From positions 186,001 to 250,000 of the forward strand of contig JAKGSH010000001.1 in assembly GCA_021568835.1 (NCBI GenBank): a DNA stretch of 64,000 bases, given 5' to 3'. Below the pieces are notes generated by a model that worked only from the letters and a program-made list of their open reading frames with translations, was not told the DNA's origin and did no database searches. The position numbers and the translations under genes were made by a program. This document shows, piece after piece, positions 46,626 to 58,691 of the stretch (position 1 is the first letter of the stretch; every line of letters begins with the position of its first letter). Source of the stretch: Streptomyces sp. Tue 6430. Lineage in GTDB: Bacteria; Actinomycetota; Actinomycetes; Streptomycetales; Streptomycetaceae.

Positions 46626-46780
46626 TGGACCCTCGGGGCGACCACGCGGGCCCCGGTGACGTCACCGGGGAGGAACGGCACGCAACCCTCCGCCGCGCCG
46701 CCGCGTCCCTGACGGCGACGGCCCGCCGTGCGGAGTCCGGCCGTCGGGGCGGGCGCGTAGCAGGGGAGGACGCACGATGA
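46625..46780 (+). CDS. 51-aa ORF between hpnD and hpnE
   Basis: ATG at 46625 overlaps the hpnD stop (TGATG) and the TGA at 46778-46780 overlaps the hpnE ATG (ATGA). The peptide is MDPRGDHAGPGDVTGEERHATLRRAAASLTATARRAE followed by a Gly/Arg-rich tail. A predicted helix (RHATLRRAAASLTATARRAE) is amphipathic and basic. Being coupled on both sides argues for a translated part of the operon. Small proteins at this position occur in other Streptomyces hopanoid clusters as I recall; function unknown. Confidence 0.65.
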   Translation: MDPRGDHAGPGDVTGEERHATLRRAAASLTATARRAESGRRGGRVAGEDAR

Positions 46781-48297
46781 GCGACGAACCGCGCTCCGGA
46801 ACCCCGGAGACCTCCGGGCGGGACGCCGTCGTGATCGGCGGCGGGCTCGCCGGCGTCACCGCCGCGCTCGCGCTCGCCGACGCCGGCGTCCGCGTCACCC
46901 TGCTCGAGGGCCGGCCCCGGCTCGGCGGCCTGGCCTTCTCCTTCCGGCGCGGCGGGCTCACCGTCGACAACGGCCAGCACGTCTACCTGCGCTGCTGCAC
47001 CGCCTACCGCTGGTTCCTCGACCGCATCGACGGCACCGCGCTGGCGCCGCTCCAGGACCGGCTCGACGTGCCCGTCGTCGACCTCGACAGGCCCGCGGGG
47101 CGACGGCTCGGCAGGCTGCGGCGCGACGCGCTGCCGGTCCCCCTCCACCTGGGCCGCAGCCTCGCCACGTACCCGCACCTCTCGCTCGCCGAACGCGCCT
47201 CGGTCGGCCGGGCCGCGCTCGCGCTCAAGGGCCTCGACCTCGCCGATCCGGCCCTGGACACGCAGGACTTCGGCAGCTGGCTGGCCGCTCACGGGCAGTC
47301 GCCGCGAGCCGTCGAGGCCCTGTGGGACCTGGTCGGGGTCGCCACCCTCAACGCGGTCGCCGGCGACACCTCCCTGGCCCTGGCCGCGATGGTGTTCAAG
47401 ACCGGCCTGCTGTCCGACCCGGGCGCCGCCGACATCGGCTGGGCCCACGTCCCGCTGGGCGAACTCCACGACCGGCTGGCCCGCGAGGCGCTCGACGCCG
47501 CGGGCGTGCGCACCGAGGTCCGCGCCCGCGTCACCGCCGTCTCCGCCGCCGCCGACGGCACGTGGACCGTCCGGTTCCCCGGCGGGACGCTCCGCGCGGA
47601 CGCCGTCGTGCTCGCCGTCCCGCAGCGCGAGGCCCACGACCTGCTGCCGGACGGGGCGCTCGACGCCCCCGAGCGGCTCCTGGAGATCGGCACGGCCCCG
47701 ATCCTGAACGTCCACGTCGTCTACGACCGCAAGGTGCTCGGCGTCCCCTTCCTCGCCGCGCTCGGCACCCCCGTGCAGTGGGTGTTCGACCGCACCGGCG
47801 CCTCCGGGCTGCGCGAGGGCCAGTACCTCGCCCTGTCGCAGTCCGCCGCGCAGGACGACATCGACGCCCCCGTCGCCGCCCTGCGCGAGCGCTACCTGCC
47901 CGAACTGGAGCGGCTGCTGCCGGCCACCCGCGGCGCCACGGTGCGGGACTTCTTCGTGACCCGCGAGCGCACGGCCACCTTCGCTCCCACTCCCGGCGTC
48001 GGACGGCTCAGGCCCGGCGCCCGCACCAAGTCACCCGGCCTGTACCTGGCCGGGGCGTGGACCGCCACCGGGTGGCCCGCGACCATGGAGAGTGCGGTCC
48101 GCAGCGGCGTCAGTGCGGCGGACGCCGCCCTCGGCGCCCTCGGCCGGCCTCGCCCCCACCGCCTCTTCGCGTTCGAGGAGGCGGTCCACCGCATCGTCCC
48201 CGAGGACGATGCGTCCGACGGCGGCCGCGCCGCCGGCCGGACCCCCGGCCGAGAACCGGAGGGCCCCGGTGTTCCCCTGCGAGGTGGGACCCGGTGA
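46777..48297 (+). CDS. hpnE: Squalene-forming flavin desaturase-like HpnE
   Basis: 506 aa phytoene-desaturase-like flavoprotein that reduces hydroxysqualene to squalene in the HpnCDE route. The FAD dinucleotide-binding motif AVVIGGGLAGVTAALALADAGVRVTLLEGRPRLGG is at residues 18-52. The C-terminal FAD-contact segment reads GLYLAGAWTATGWPATMESAVRSGVSAADAAL near 425. A variable arginine/proline/glycine-rich tail follows. ATG overlaps the small ORF; the next gene may begin at the overlapping GTG (48294). Confidence 0.92.
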   Translation: MSDEPRSGTPETSGRDAVVIGGGLAGVTAALALADAGVRVTLLEGRPRLGGLAFSFRRGGLTVDNGQHVYLRCCTAYRWFLDRIDGTALAPLQDRLDVPVVDLDRPAGRRLGRLRRDALPVPLHLGRSLATYPHLSLAERASVGRAALALKGLDLADPALDTQDFGSWLAAHGQSPRAVEALWDLVGVATLNAVAGDTSLALAAMVFKTGLLSDPGAADIGWAHVPLGELHDRLAREALDAAGVRTEVRARVTAVSAAADGTWTVRFPGGTLRADAVVLAVPQREAHDLLPDGALDAPERLLEIGTAPILNVHVVYDRKVLGVPFLAALGTPVQWVFDRTGASGLREGQYLALSQSAAQDDIDAPVAALRERYLPELERLLPATRGATVRDFFVTRERTATFAPTPGVGRLRPGARTKSPGLYLAGAWTATGWPATMESAVRSGVSAADAALGALGRPRPHRLFAFEEAVHRIVPEDDASDGGRAAGRTPGREPEGPGVPLRGGTR

Positions 48298-48362
48298 CGT
48301 TCGATCAGCACGGCTCGGCACACCACCGCACCCCCTCCGGTACCGCGACAAGAGGAGAAACT

Positions 48363-49435
48363 GTGCCCACTGTGCCCCCGGCCGAGAAGGCCGCCAGGAG
48401 GACCGCGGTGGACGTGACCGCACTGCTGGAGCGCGGCCGGACCCTGGCCACGCCGGTCCTGCGCGCGGCCGTCGACCGCCTGGCGTCCCCCATGGACACG
48501 GTCGCCGCCTACCACTTCGGCTGGATCGACGCCCAGGGCAACCCGACCGACGGGGACGGCGGCAAGGCCGTGCGCCCCGCGCTCGCCGTGCTCTCCGCCG
48601 AGGTCACCGGTGCCGCGCCCGAGGTGGGCGTGCCCGGCGCGGTCGCCGTCGAACTGGTCCACAACTTCTCGCTCCTGCACGACGACCTGATGGACGGCGA
48701 CGAACAGCGCCGCCACCGCGACACCGTCTGGAAGGTCCACGGCCCCGCCCAGGCCATCCTGGTCGGCGACGCCCTGTTCGCCCTGGCAGGCGAGATCCTC
48801 CTCGAACTCGACACGGTCGAGGCGGGCCGGGCCGCCCGGCGGCTGACCACCGCCACCCGCGCCCTGATCGACGGCCAGGCCCAGGACATCTCCTACGAGC
48901 ACCGCGACCGCGTCAGCGTCGCGGAGTGCCTGGAGATGGAGGGCAACAAGACCGGCGCCCTGCTGGCCTGCGCCAGCTCCGTCGGCGCCGTGCTCGGCGG
49001 CGCCGACGCGCACACCGCCGACACCCTGGAGCGGTACGGCCACCACCTCGGCCTCGCCTTCCAGGCCGTCGACGACCTCCTCGGCATCTGGGGCGACCCG
49101 GAGGCCACCGGCAAGCAGACCTGGAGCGACCTGCGCCAGCGCAAGAAGTCCCTGCCGGTCGTGGCCGCGCTCGACGCCGGCGGCCCCGCCTCCGAACGGC
49201 TCGGGAGATGCTCGCCGCCGACGCCAAGCGCAGCGACTTCGCGAACTTCTCCGAGGAGGAGTTCGCGGCCCGTGCCGCGCTCATCGAGGAGGCCGGCGGC
49301 CGTGAGTGGACCGCCGAGGAGGCACGCCGTCAGCACACCATCGCCATCGAAGCCCTGAACGCCGTCGACATGCCCGAGCAGGTGCGGGAACGGTTCACGG
49401 CGCTCGCCGACTTCGTCGTCGTACGAAAGAGATGA
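48363..49435 (+). CDS. Polyprenyl diphosphate synthase, one frameshift
   Basis: About 357 aa after one missing C near 49197 (ASERLREMLAADAKRSDFANF; span 3n+2). Head-to-tail isoprenyl synthase with first aspartate motif LLHDDLMDGDEQRR near residue 103 and second motif FQAVDDLLGIWGDPEATGK near 240. The product in this operon is probably farnesyl diphosphate for squalene formation, but chain length cannot be proven. I prefer GTG 48363 because AGGAG lies six bases upstream; GTG 48294, overlapping the hpnE stop, is in the same frame. Confidence 0.88.
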
Positions 49436-49554
49436 TCACTATCGGTCGAATAACCCTCGCGTAGTCGCCGGCCGGTGTCGCGGGAAGAGACGCACCGGCC
49501 GACGGCGGACCCACAGCAGACGCAACGCCATGCACACTGCACGAAGGGGAAGCC

Positions 49555-51584
49555 ATGACAGCGACGACCGACGGAAGCACCGGGGCCCTCCCGCCCCGCG
49601 CTGCCGCGGCCAGCGAAACCCGTATCGGCATCGACAGCCCCGCGACGGCCGGGGGACCGCAAGCCGCCGCGCGCGAAGCCGCCGTGCGCGCGATGCGGCG
49701 CGCGACCGACTTCCTGCTCGCCCGGCAGGACGTCGAGGGCTGGTGGAAGGGCGACCTCGAGACGAACGTCACGATGGACGCCGAGGACCTGCTGCTCCGC
49801 CAGTTCCTGGGCATCCGGGACGAGGCGACCACCCGCGCCGCGGCCCTGTTCATCCGCGGCGAGCAGCGCGAGGACGGCACCTGGGCCACCTTCTACGGCG
49901 GCCCCGGCGACCTGTCCGCCACCATCGAGGCGTACGTCGCCCTGCGGCTGGCCGGGGACGAGCCCGACGCGCCGCACATGGCGAAGGCCTCCGCCTGGGT
50001 GCGCGAGCAGGGCGGGATCGCCGCCGCCCGGGTCTTCACCCGGATCTGGCTGGCGCTGTTCGGCTGGTGGAAGTGGGCGGACCTGCCCGAACTCCCCCGG
50101 AACTGCTGTACTTCCCGAAGTGGTTCCCACTCAGCATCTACAACTTCGGCTGCTGGGCCCGGCAGACCATCGTGCCCCTCACCGTCGTCTCGGCGAAGCG
50201 CCCGGTGCGTCCGGCGCCCTTCGGGCTCGACGAGCTGCACACCGACCCGGCCGTTCCCGACCCGCCCAGGCCGGCGCCGGTGGCCAGTTGGGACGGGCTG
50301 TTCCAGCGGCTGGACAAGGTCGTGCGCGGCTACCGCGCGGTCGCGGTGCGCAGGCTGCGCGAGGCCGCCCTGAACTCGGCCGCGCGCTGGATCATCGAGC
50401 GGCAGGAGAACGACGGCTGCTGGGGCGGCATCCAGCCGCCCGCCGTGTACTCGGTCATCGCCCTGTACCTGCTCGGCTACGACCTCGAACACCCGGTGAT
50501 GCGGGAGGGCCTGAAGTCGCTGGACCGGTACGCGGTGTGGCGCGAGGACGGGGCCCGGATGGTCGAGGCCTGCCAGTCCCCGGTGTGGGACACCTGCCTG
50601 GCCACCATCGCGCTGGCCGACGCGGGGGTGCCGGCCGACCACCCCCAACTGGTCAAGGCGGCCGACTGGATGCTGGGCGAGCAGGTCGTGCGGCCCGGCG
50701 ACTGGTCCGTGCGACGGCCCGGACTCCCGCCCGGGGGATGGGCGTTCGAGTTCCACAACGACAACTACCCCGACATCGACGACACCGCCGAGGTGGTCCT
50801 CGCGCTGCGCCGGGTCCGCCACCACGACCCGGAACGGGTGGAGAAGGCGATCGGACGCGGGGTGCGCTGGAACCTCGGCATGCAGTCGAGGAACGGCGCC
50901 TGGGGCGCGTTCGACGTCGACAACACCAGCCCCTTCCCCAACCGGCTGCCGTTCTGCGACTTCGGCGAGGTGATCGACCCGCCGTCGGCGGACGTCACCG
51001 CGCACGTCGTCGAGATGCTCGCCTTCGAGGGCCTCTCCCACGACCCGCGCACCCGGCGCGGCATCGCCTGGCTGCTCGCCGATCAGGAACCGGACGGCTC
51101 CTGGTTCGGGCGCTGGGGCGTCAACTACCTGTACGGCACCGGCTCGGTGGTGCCCGCGCTCACCGCCGCCGGACTGCCCGCCCGGCACCCGGCGATCCGG
51201 CGGGCGGTCGCCTGGCTGGAGCGCGTGCAGAACGACGACGGCGGCTGGGGCGAGGACCTGCGCTCCTACGACGACCGGGCGAACTGGAGCGGCCGGGGCA
51301 CCTCCACCGCCTCGCAGACCGCCTGGGCGCTGATGGCGCTGCTGGCGGCCGGGGAGAAGGACTCCGAGGCCGTCGAGCGGGGCGTCGCCTGGCTCGCCGA
51401 GACCCAGCGCGAGGACGGCTCCTGGGACGAACCCCAGTTCACCGGCACCGGCTTCCCCTGGGACTTCTCCATCAACTACCACCTGTACCGGCAGGTCTTC
51501 CCGCTGACCGCGCTCGGCCGGTACGTCCACGGCGAGCCCGTCGCCCCGAAGACCCCGGTTCCCGTCGAGGCCGAGGGGAGCTGA
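49555..51584 (+). CDS. shc: Squalene-hopene cyclase, one frameshift
   Basis: About 676 aa after one missing C in the C-run near 50095 (LPELPPELLYFPKWFPLS; span 3n+2). Cyclises squalene to hop-22(29)-ene and hopanol. The catalytic DxDD protonation motif appears as YPDIDDTAEVV near residue 405. Several QW repeats are present, for example QEREDGTW, QENDGCWGG, QSRNGAWGAF, QEPDGSWFGRWG, QNDDGGWGED and QREDGSW. A monotopic membrane-channel segment FPKWFPLSIYNFGCWARQTIVPL matches known cyclases. ATG follows AGGGGAAGCC. Central enzyme of the operon. Confidence 0.95.
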
Positions 51585-52225
51585 TGAACCCGCAGCCCGC
51601 CTCCGCCCCGCTGCTGATCGCCTGCGCGCTCGGCATCGAGCACCTCGCCCTGCGCATGGGGGACCGCGGCGGGGCCGGCGGGCCGGTGACCGTCCTGCGC
51701 ACCGGGATGGGGCCGAAGGCGGCCGAGCGCTCCGTCACCCGGGTCCTCACCGACCCGGTGCTCGGCGGGGCGGCCGTGCTCGCCACCGGCTTCTGCGCGG
51801 GGCTGGCGCCCGGCATGCACCCCGGCGACCTGGTGGTCGCCGAGGAGACCCGCGACCCGCACGGCACCGTGCCGTGCGTGAACACCGAACTGCTCGTCAA
51901 GGAACTCGTTCGCACCCTGCCCGGGCGCACCGTCCACACCGGCCCCCTGACCGGCTCCGACCACGTGGTGCGCGGGCCGGAGCGGTCCGACCTGCTCGCC
52001 ACGGGCGCGATCGCGGTCGACATGGAGTCGGCGGCCACGCTCCTGAGCGCCGTCCGCACGGGCGCGCGCCCGGTTGCGGCCGTCCGGGTGGTCGTGGACG
52101 CTCCTGAACACGAACTCGTCCGGATCGGCACGGTGCGCGGTGGAATATCGGCTTTCCGCGTCCTTCGTTCCGTCCTGCCCGCATTCTTCGAATGGCACCG
52201 CAATGTGCTGCTCCCCCGGAGGTGA
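51584..52225 (+). CDS. hpnG: Adenosylhopane nucleosidase HpnG
   Basis: 213 aa nucleoside-phosphorylase-like protein. HpnG removes adenine from adenosylhopane to give ribosylhopane. The phosphorylase fold shows ACALGIEHLAL at the N-terminus, VLATGFCAGLAPGMHPGDLVVAEET near 65 and AIAVDMESAATL near 145, the last being the family's base/ribose-binding Glu motif. ATG overlaps the shc stop by TGATG. Next is hpnH. Confidence 0.93.
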   Translation: MNPQPASAPLLIACALGIEHLALRMGDRGGAGGPVTVLRTGMGPKAAERSVTRVLTDPVLGGAAVLATGFCAGLAPGMHPGDLVVAEETRDPHGTVPCVNTELLVKELVRTLPGRTVHTGPLTGSDHVVRGPERSDLLATGAIAVDMESAATLLSAVRTGARPVAAVRVVVDAPEHELVRIGTVRGGISAFRVLRSVLPAFFEWHRNVLLPRR

Positions 52226-52230
52226 GCCAG

Positions 52231-53253
52231 ATGGCCATGCCGCTGCGCCAGTCCATCAAGGTCGCTACTTACTTGGCTGAACAAAAGCTCCGCAAGCGGG
52301 AGAAGTTCCCGCTCATCGTCGAACTGGAACCCCTCTTCGCCTGCAACCTCAAGTGCGAGGGCTGCGGCAAGATCCAGCATCCGGCGGGAGTGCTCAAGCA
52401 GCGCATGCCGGTCGCCCAGGCCGTGGGCGCGGTGCTCGAATCCGGTGCGCCCATGGTGTCGATCGCCGGCGGCGAACCGCTGATGCACCCTCAGATCCAC
52501 GAGATCGTGCGCCAGTTGGTGGCGAGGAGAAAGTTCGTCTTCCTGTGCACCAACGCCCTGCTGATGCGCAAGAAGATGGACAGGTTCACGCCCTCGCCCT
52601 ACTTCGCGTTCGCCGTGCACATCGACGGGCTGCGCGAACGGCACGACGAGTCGGTGGCCAAGGAGGGCGTGTTCGACGAGGCCGTGGAGGCGATCAAGGA
52701 GGCCAAGCGGCGCGGCTTCCGGGTCACCACCAACTCGACCTTCTTCAACACCGACACCCCGCAGACCATCGTCGAGGTGCTCGACTTCCTCAACGACGAC
52801 CTCAAGGTCGACGAGATGATGATCTCGCCCGCCTACGCCTACGAGAAGGCCCCCGACCAGGAGCACTTCCTCGGCGTGGAACAGACCCGCGAGCTGTTCA
52901 GGAAGGCCTTCTCCGGCGGCAACCGGCGCCGCTGGCGGCTCAACCACTCGCCGCTCTTCCTGGACTTCCTGGAGGGCAAGGTCGACTTCCCGTGCACGGC
53001 CTGGGCGATCCCGAACTACTCCCTCTTCGGCTGGCAGCGCCCCTGCTACCTGATGAGCGACGGCTACGTGCCGACGTACCGCGAACTGATCGAGGAGACC
53101 GACTGGGACAAGTACGGCCGCGGCAAGGACCCGCGCTGCGCCAACTGCATGGCGCACTGCGGCTACGAGCCCACCGCGGTCCTCGCCACCATGGGCTCGC
53201 TCAAGGAGTCGCTGCGCGCCCTGCGCGAGACGGTCTCCGGGAACAGGGAGTGA
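52231..53253 (+). CDS. hpnH: Radical SAM hopanoid side-chain enzyme HpnH
   Basis: 340 aa radical SAM enzyme that couples the 5'-deoxyadenosyl group to hopene, forming adenosylhopane. The cluster-binding CNLKCEGCG motif (Cx3Cx2C) is near residue 39; [11 protein letters not shown] follows as the SAM-contact motif. Additional cysteines in [15 protein letters not shown] near the C-terminus are typical of HpnH. ATG 52231 lies eight bases after GGAGG. Five bases separate it from ispG. Confidence 0.95.
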   Translation: MAMPLRQSIKVATYLAEQKLRKREKFPLIVELEPLFACNLKCEGCGKIQHPAGVLKQRMPVAQAVGAVLESGAPMVSIAGGEPLMHPQIHEIVRQLVARRKFVFLCTNALLMRKKMDRFTPSPYFAFAVHIDGLRERHDESVAKEGVFDEAVEAIKEAKRRGFRVTTNSTFFNTDTPQTIVEVLDFLNDDLKVDEMMISPAYAYEKAPDQEHFLGVEQTRELFRKAFSGGNRRRWRLNHSPLFLDFLEGKVDFPCTAWAIPNYSLFGWQRPCYLMSDGYVPTYRELIEETDWDKYGRGKDPRCANCMAHCGYEPTAVLATMGSLKESLRALRETVSGNRE

Positions 53254-53257
53254 CGTC

Positions 53258-54415
<1,158 letters not shown>

Positions 54416-54443
54416 ACAGCACGGACCGAGAGGGGGCCCGAGC

Positions 54444-56561
54444 GTGACGATCCTGGAGAACATTCGGCAACCACGCGACCTGAAGGCGCTGTCCGAGGTG
54501 GAACTCGGCGAACTGTCCGACGAGATAAGGGAGTTCCTGGTGCACGCGGTCGCCAGGACCGGCGGACACCTCGGGCCCAACCTGGGGGTGGTGGAACTGA
54601 CCGTCGCCCTGCACCGGGTCTTCGAGTCGCCGGCCGACCGCATCCTGTGGGACACCGGCCACCAGAGCTACGTGCACAAGTTGCTGACGGGGCGCCAGGA
54701 CTTCTCCAAGCTGCGCGGCAAGGGCGGCCTGTCCGGCTATCCCGCGCGCGAGGAGTCCGAGCACGACGTCATCGAGAACAGCCACGCCTCCACCGCCCTC
54801 GGCTGGGCCGACGGCCTCGCCAAGGCCCGCCAGGTGCGGGGCGGGACGGGCCACGTCGTCGCGGTCGTCGGTGACGGCGCGCTCACCGGCGGCATGGCCT
54901 GGGAGGCGCTGAACAACATCGCGGCCGCCGGGGACCGGCCGCTGATCATCGTCGTCAACGACAACGAGCGTTCCTACGCCCCGACCATCGGCGGCCTCGC
55001 CGACCACCTCGCCACCCTGCGCACCACCGACGGCTACGAGAAGGTGCTGGCCTGGGGCAAGGACGTACTGCTGCGCACGCCCGTCGTCGGCCGCACCGTC
55101 TACGAGGCGCTGCACGGCGCGAAGAAGGGCTTCAAGGACGCCTTCGCCCCGCAGGGCCTGTTCGAGGATCTCGGCCTGAAGTACGTCGGCCCCATCGACG
55201 GCCACGACGTCCGGGCCGTCGAGTCGGCGCTGCGGCGGGCCACACGCTTCCACGGGCCGGTGCTGGTGCACTGCCTCACCGAGAAGGGCCGCGGCTACGA
55301 GCCCGCCCTCGCGCACGAGGAGGACCACTTCCACACGGTCGGGGTGATGGACCCGCTGACCTGTGCGCCGCTCGCCCCGGCCGGCGCCCCGTCCTGGACA
55401 TCCGTGTTCGGCGACGAGATCGTGCGGATCGGCGAGGAGCGCGACGACGTCGTGGCGATCACCGCCGCCATGCTGCACCCGGTCGGCCTGGGCGCGTTCG
55501 CCGCCCGCTTCCCGGACCGGGTGTGGGACGTCGGGATCGCCGAACAGCACGCGGCGGTGTCCGCGGCCGGGCTCGCCACCGGGGGCCTGCACCCCGTCGT
55601 CGCCGTCTACGCCACCTTCCTCAACCGGGCCTTCGACCAACTGCTGATGGACGTGGCCCTGCACCGCTGCGGGGTGACGTTCGTCCTCGACCGCGCCGGG
55701 GTCACCGGGGTCGACGGCGCCTCCCACAACGGCATGTGGGACATGTCCGTCCTCCAGGTCGTCCCCGGCCTCAGGATCGCGGCCCCGCGGGACGCCGACC
55801 AACTGCGCGCGCAGCTGCGGGAGGCGGTGGCCGTGGACGACGCCCCCACCCTGATCCGCTTCCCGAAGGAGTCGGTCGGACCCCGGATCCCGGCCGTCGG
55901 CCGCGTCGGCGGCATGGACGTCCTGCACCGCGGCGCGGCGCCGGAGGTCCTCCTCGTCGCCGTCGGCGTCATGGCGCCGGTCTGCCTCGGTGCCGCCGAA
56001 CTGCTGCGGGCCCGGGGGATCGACTGCACGGTGGTGGACCCCCGTTGGGTCAAACCGGTCGACCCGGCGCTGCCCGGCCTGGCCGCCGGGCACCGCCTCG
56101 TCGCCGTGGTGGAGGACAACAGCCGTGCCGCGGGGGTCGGTTCGGCCGTCGCCCTGGCCCTGGGGGACGCCGAGGTCGACGTGCCCGTACGGCGCTTCGG
56201 GATCCCGGAGCAGTTCCTCGCCCACGCCAAGCGGACCGAGGTGCTCGCCGACATCGGCCTCACGCCCGTCGAGATCGCCGGACGGATCAGCGCGAGCCTG
56301 GCCGTCCGCGACGCGCGCGGCACGGCCGGGAAGACGGCGGGTGGTCCGGCCGAGGGGGCCGTGCGTGGCACGGTCGGGAAGACGGCGGGTGGTCCGGTCG
56401 AGGGGGCCGTGCGTGGCACGGTCGGGAAGACGGCGGGTGGTCCGGTCGAGGGGGCCGTGCGTGGCACGGTCGGGAACGCGGTCGGCGGTCCGGCCGAGGA
56501 GGCAGCCGGCGGCGGCTTCGACAGGACGGCCGACGGCCCGGGCAAGGAGACGGCGCGATGA
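54444..56561 (+). CDS. dxs: 1-Deoxy-D-xylulose-5-phosphate synthase with repetitive C-terminal extension
   Basis: 705 aa, about 60-80 residues longer than usual Dxs. It makes the first MEP-pathway intermediate from pyruvate and glyceraldehyde 3-phosphate. Thiamine-diphosphate motifs are [17 protein letters not shown] near residue 140. Other signatures are [25 protein letters not shown] and [18 protein letters not shown]. The extra part is four 16-residue repeats (residues about 626-689) encoded by 48-bp repeats, followed by a short acidic/basic tail. The start GTG 54444 follows GAGAGGGGG. Stop overlaps the aminotransferase ATG. Confidence 0.94.
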   Translation: MTILENIRQPRDLKALSEVELGELSDEIREFLVHAVARTGGHLGPNLGVVELTVALHRVFESPADRILWDTGHQSYVHKLLTGRQDFSKLRGKGGLSGYPAREESEHDVIENSHASTALGWADGLAKARQVRGGTGHVVAVVGDGALTGGMAWEALNNIAAAGDRPLIIVVNDNERSYAPTIGGLADHLATLRTTDGYEKVLAWGKDVLLRTPVVGRTVYEALHGAKKGFKDAFAPQGLFEDLGLKYVGPIDGHDVRAVESALRRATRFHGPVLVHCLTEKGRGYEPALAHEEDHFHTVGVMDPLTCAPLAPAGAPSWTSVFGDEIVRIGEERDDVVAITAAMLHPVGLGAFAARFPDRVWDVGIAEQHAAVSAAGLATGGLHPVVAVYATFLNRAFDQLLMDVALHRCGVTFVLDRAGVTGVDGASHNGMWDMSVLQVVPGLRIAAPRDADQLRAQLREAVAVDDAPTLIRFPKESVGPRIPAVGRVGGMDVLHRGAAPEVLLVAVGVMAPVCLGAAELLRARGIDCTVVDPRWVKPVDPALPGLAAGHRLVAVVEDNSRAAGVGSAVALALGDAEVDVPVRRFGIPEQFLAHAKRTEVLADIGLTPVEIAGRISASLAVRDARGTAGKTAGGPAEGAVRGTVGKTAGGPVEGAVRGTVGKTAGGPVEGAVRGTVGNAVGGPAEEAAGGGFDRTADGPGKETAR
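56319..56510 (+). repeat. Four 48-bp in-frame repeats at the 3' end of dxs
   Basis: Units at 56319-56366, 56367-56414, 56415-56462 and 56463-56510; the second and third are identical. They encode [32 protein letters not shown] (twice) and [16 protein letters not shown]. All preserve the dxs reading frame. Confidence 0.95.
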
Positions 56562-57942
56562 CCACGGAGTTCGACCTCGGCGCGCTGCTGGCCGAGCGCG
56601 GAGCCGAACGCTACGAGCTGCACGGCAGGTACCTCAACCACCAACTGCCGCGCATGCTGCACACCATCGGCTTCGACAAGGTCTACGAGCGGGGCGAGGG
56701 CGCGTACTTCTGGGACGCGGACGGCAACGACTACCTGGACATGCTCGCCGGGTTCGGGGTGATGGGCCTCGGCCGCCACCACCCCGTCGTCCGCAAGGCG
56801 CTGCACGACGTCCTCGACGCCTCGCTCGCCGACCTCACCCGCTTCGACTGCCAGCCGCTGCCCGGACTGCTGGCCGAGAAGCTCCTCGCCCACAGCCCGC
56901 ACCTGGACCGGGTCTTCTTCGGCAACAGCGGCACCGAGGCCGTGGAGACCGCGCTGAAGTTCGCCCGGTACGCCACCGGCAGGCCCAGGGTCCTGTACTG
57001 CGACCACGCCTTCCACGGGCTGACCACGGGCTCGCTGTCGGTCAACGGCGAGGACGGGTTCCGGGACGGCTTCGCGCCGCTGCTGCCCGACACCGCCGTA
57101 CCCCTCGGCGATCTCGACGCCCTGGCGCGGGAGCTGCGCAAGGGCGACGTGGCCGCGCTGATCGTCGAGCCGATCCAGGGCAAGGGGGTGCACGAGAGCC
57201 CGCCCGGCTACCTGCGCTCCGCCCAGGAGCTGCTGCGCCGCCACAAGGCGCTGCTCATCGCCGACGAGGTGCAGACCGGCCTCGGCCGGACCGGCGACTT
57301 CTACGCCCACCAGCACGAGGAGGGGGTCGAGCCCGACCTGGTCTGCGTCGCCAAGGCGCTCTCCGGCGGCTACGTGCCGGTCGGCGCCACGCTCGGCAAG
57401 GACTGGATCTTCAAGAAGGTCTACTCCTCCATGGACCGGGTGCTGGTGCACTCGGCGAGCTTCGGAGCCAACGCGCAGGCCATGGCGGCCGGACTGGCCG
57501 TGCTGTCCGTCATGGAGAACGAGCAGATCGTCGCGAACGCCCGCGCGACCGGGGAGCTGCTGAAGTCCCGGCTCACCGCCTTGATCGACAAGTACGAGCT
57601 GCTCGCCGACGTCCGCGGGCGGGGCCTGATGATCGGCATCGAGTTCGGAAAGCCCCGCTCGCTGAAGCTGCGCGGCCGCTGGACCATGCTCCAGGCGGCC
57701 CGCAAGGGCCTGTTCGCGCAGATGGTGGTCGTCCCGCTGCTCCAGCGGCACCGCATCCTCACCCAGGTCTCCGGCGACCACCTGGAGGTGATCAAGCTGA
57801 TCCCGCCGCTGGTCGTGGGGAGCGGGAGGTGGACCGGTTCGTGGCCGCCTTCACCGAGGTGATGGACGACGCGCACAAGGGAGGCGGACTCGTCTGGGAC
57901 TTCGGCCGGACGCTGATCAAGCAGGCGGTGGCCAACCGGTAG
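56558..57942 (+). CDS. Class III aminotransferase of hopanoid operon (HpnO-like), one frameshift
   Basis: About 461 aa after one missing G near 57818 ([20 protein letters not shown]; span 3n+2). A PLP-dependent ornithine/acetylornithine-type aminotransferase: [56 protein letters not shown] and the PLP-lysine [13 protein letters not shown] near 270. In Streptomyces the operon product includes aminobacteriohopanetriol, so this enzyme probably aminates ribosylhopane. ATG overlaps the dxs stop. Confidence 0.88.
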
Positions 57943-58005
57943 AACGACGGGGGAACGACCGGCGGAGCGGCCGGTGGAACGGCCGACGGGTTCCTCCGAA
58001 AGTCC

Positions 58006-58042
58006 TTTGCCTCTCAGGCAAGAAATTTGCCGCAGAGGCAAA
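58006..58042. promoter_or_regulatory. Two phased TTTGCC-N5-GGCAAA palindromes upstream of XRE-cupin gene
   Basis: TTTGCC-TCTCA-GGCAAG (58006-58022) and TTTGCC-GCAGA-GGCAAA (58026-58042) start exactly 20 bases apart, about two helical turns. Together they also form an 11-base outer inverted repeat (58004-58014 with 58034-58044). They end 20 bases before the ATG of the XRE-cupin gene, the right place for an autoregulatory operator. Confidence 0.7.
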
Positions 58043-58061
58043 GGTGCGGCTGAATGAGGGT

Positions 58062-58691
58062 ATGAGCCACCCCGCTGCGGAGGACGGGCCCGAGCCCGGA
58101 CCGGTGCACGACCTCGGCGTCGTCGCGCCCCAGCTGCGCGCCCTGCGCCGGCGCGCCTTCCTCACCCTGGAGGGCGCGGCCCGCACGGCCGGACTGTCGC
58201 CCGCCCACCTCTCCCGGCTGGAGACCGGGCAGCGCCAGCCCTCGCTGCCGATGCTGCTCGCGCTCGCCCGTGTCTACGGTACGACCGTCTCGGAACTGCT
58301 CGGCGAGAGGGTCGCCGACCGGGACGCCGTCGTGCGCGCCGCCGACATGGAACCCACCCACGCGGGCGGCTGGACCTACCGGCAGTCCGGCGCCCCCGGA
58401 CGGGGCATGCAGGCGCTGCACGTGCAGGTGCCGTACGGCTCGCAGAGCGACATCGTGCGGGTGCACCCCGGCGAGGAGTGGCTGCACGTCCTGCGCGGGC
58501 GGCTGCGGCTGCGCCTCGGGGACACCACCCATCTGCTCGGGCCCGGCGACAGCGCGCACTTCGACTCGCTGACCCCGCACCGCATCGCCGCCCAGGACCC
58601 CGACGGGGTCGACCTGCTGTTCGTCCACACCCTGTTGCAGAGCCCGACGGCCGCACTGTGCCTCGGCCCCACCCCTGGAGAGACGCCATGA
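58062..58691 (+). CDS. XRE-family regulator with cupin domain
   Basis: 209 aa. N-terminal helix-turn-helix LRRRAFLTLEGAARTAGLSPAHLSRLETGQRQPSLPMLLALARVYG (about residues 29-75), then a cupin domain from about 115 with [41 protein letters not shown]-cupin proteins usually repress transport or metabolic genes and sense a small ligand with the cupin. ATG 58062 is chosen; GTG 58044 overlaps the operator. The coupled next gene encodes a tiny membrane protein, an unusual likely target. Confidence 0.88.
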   Translation: MSHPAAEDGPEPGPVHDLGVVAPQLRALRRRAFLTLEGAARTAGLSPAHLSRLETGQRQPSLPMLLALARVYGTTVSELLGERVADRDAVVRAADMEPTHAGGWTYRQSGAPGRGMQALHVQVPYGSQSDIVRVHPGEEWLHVLRGRLRLRLGDTTHLLGPGDSAHFDSLTPHRIAAQDPDGVDLLFVHTLLQSPTAALCLGPTPGETP

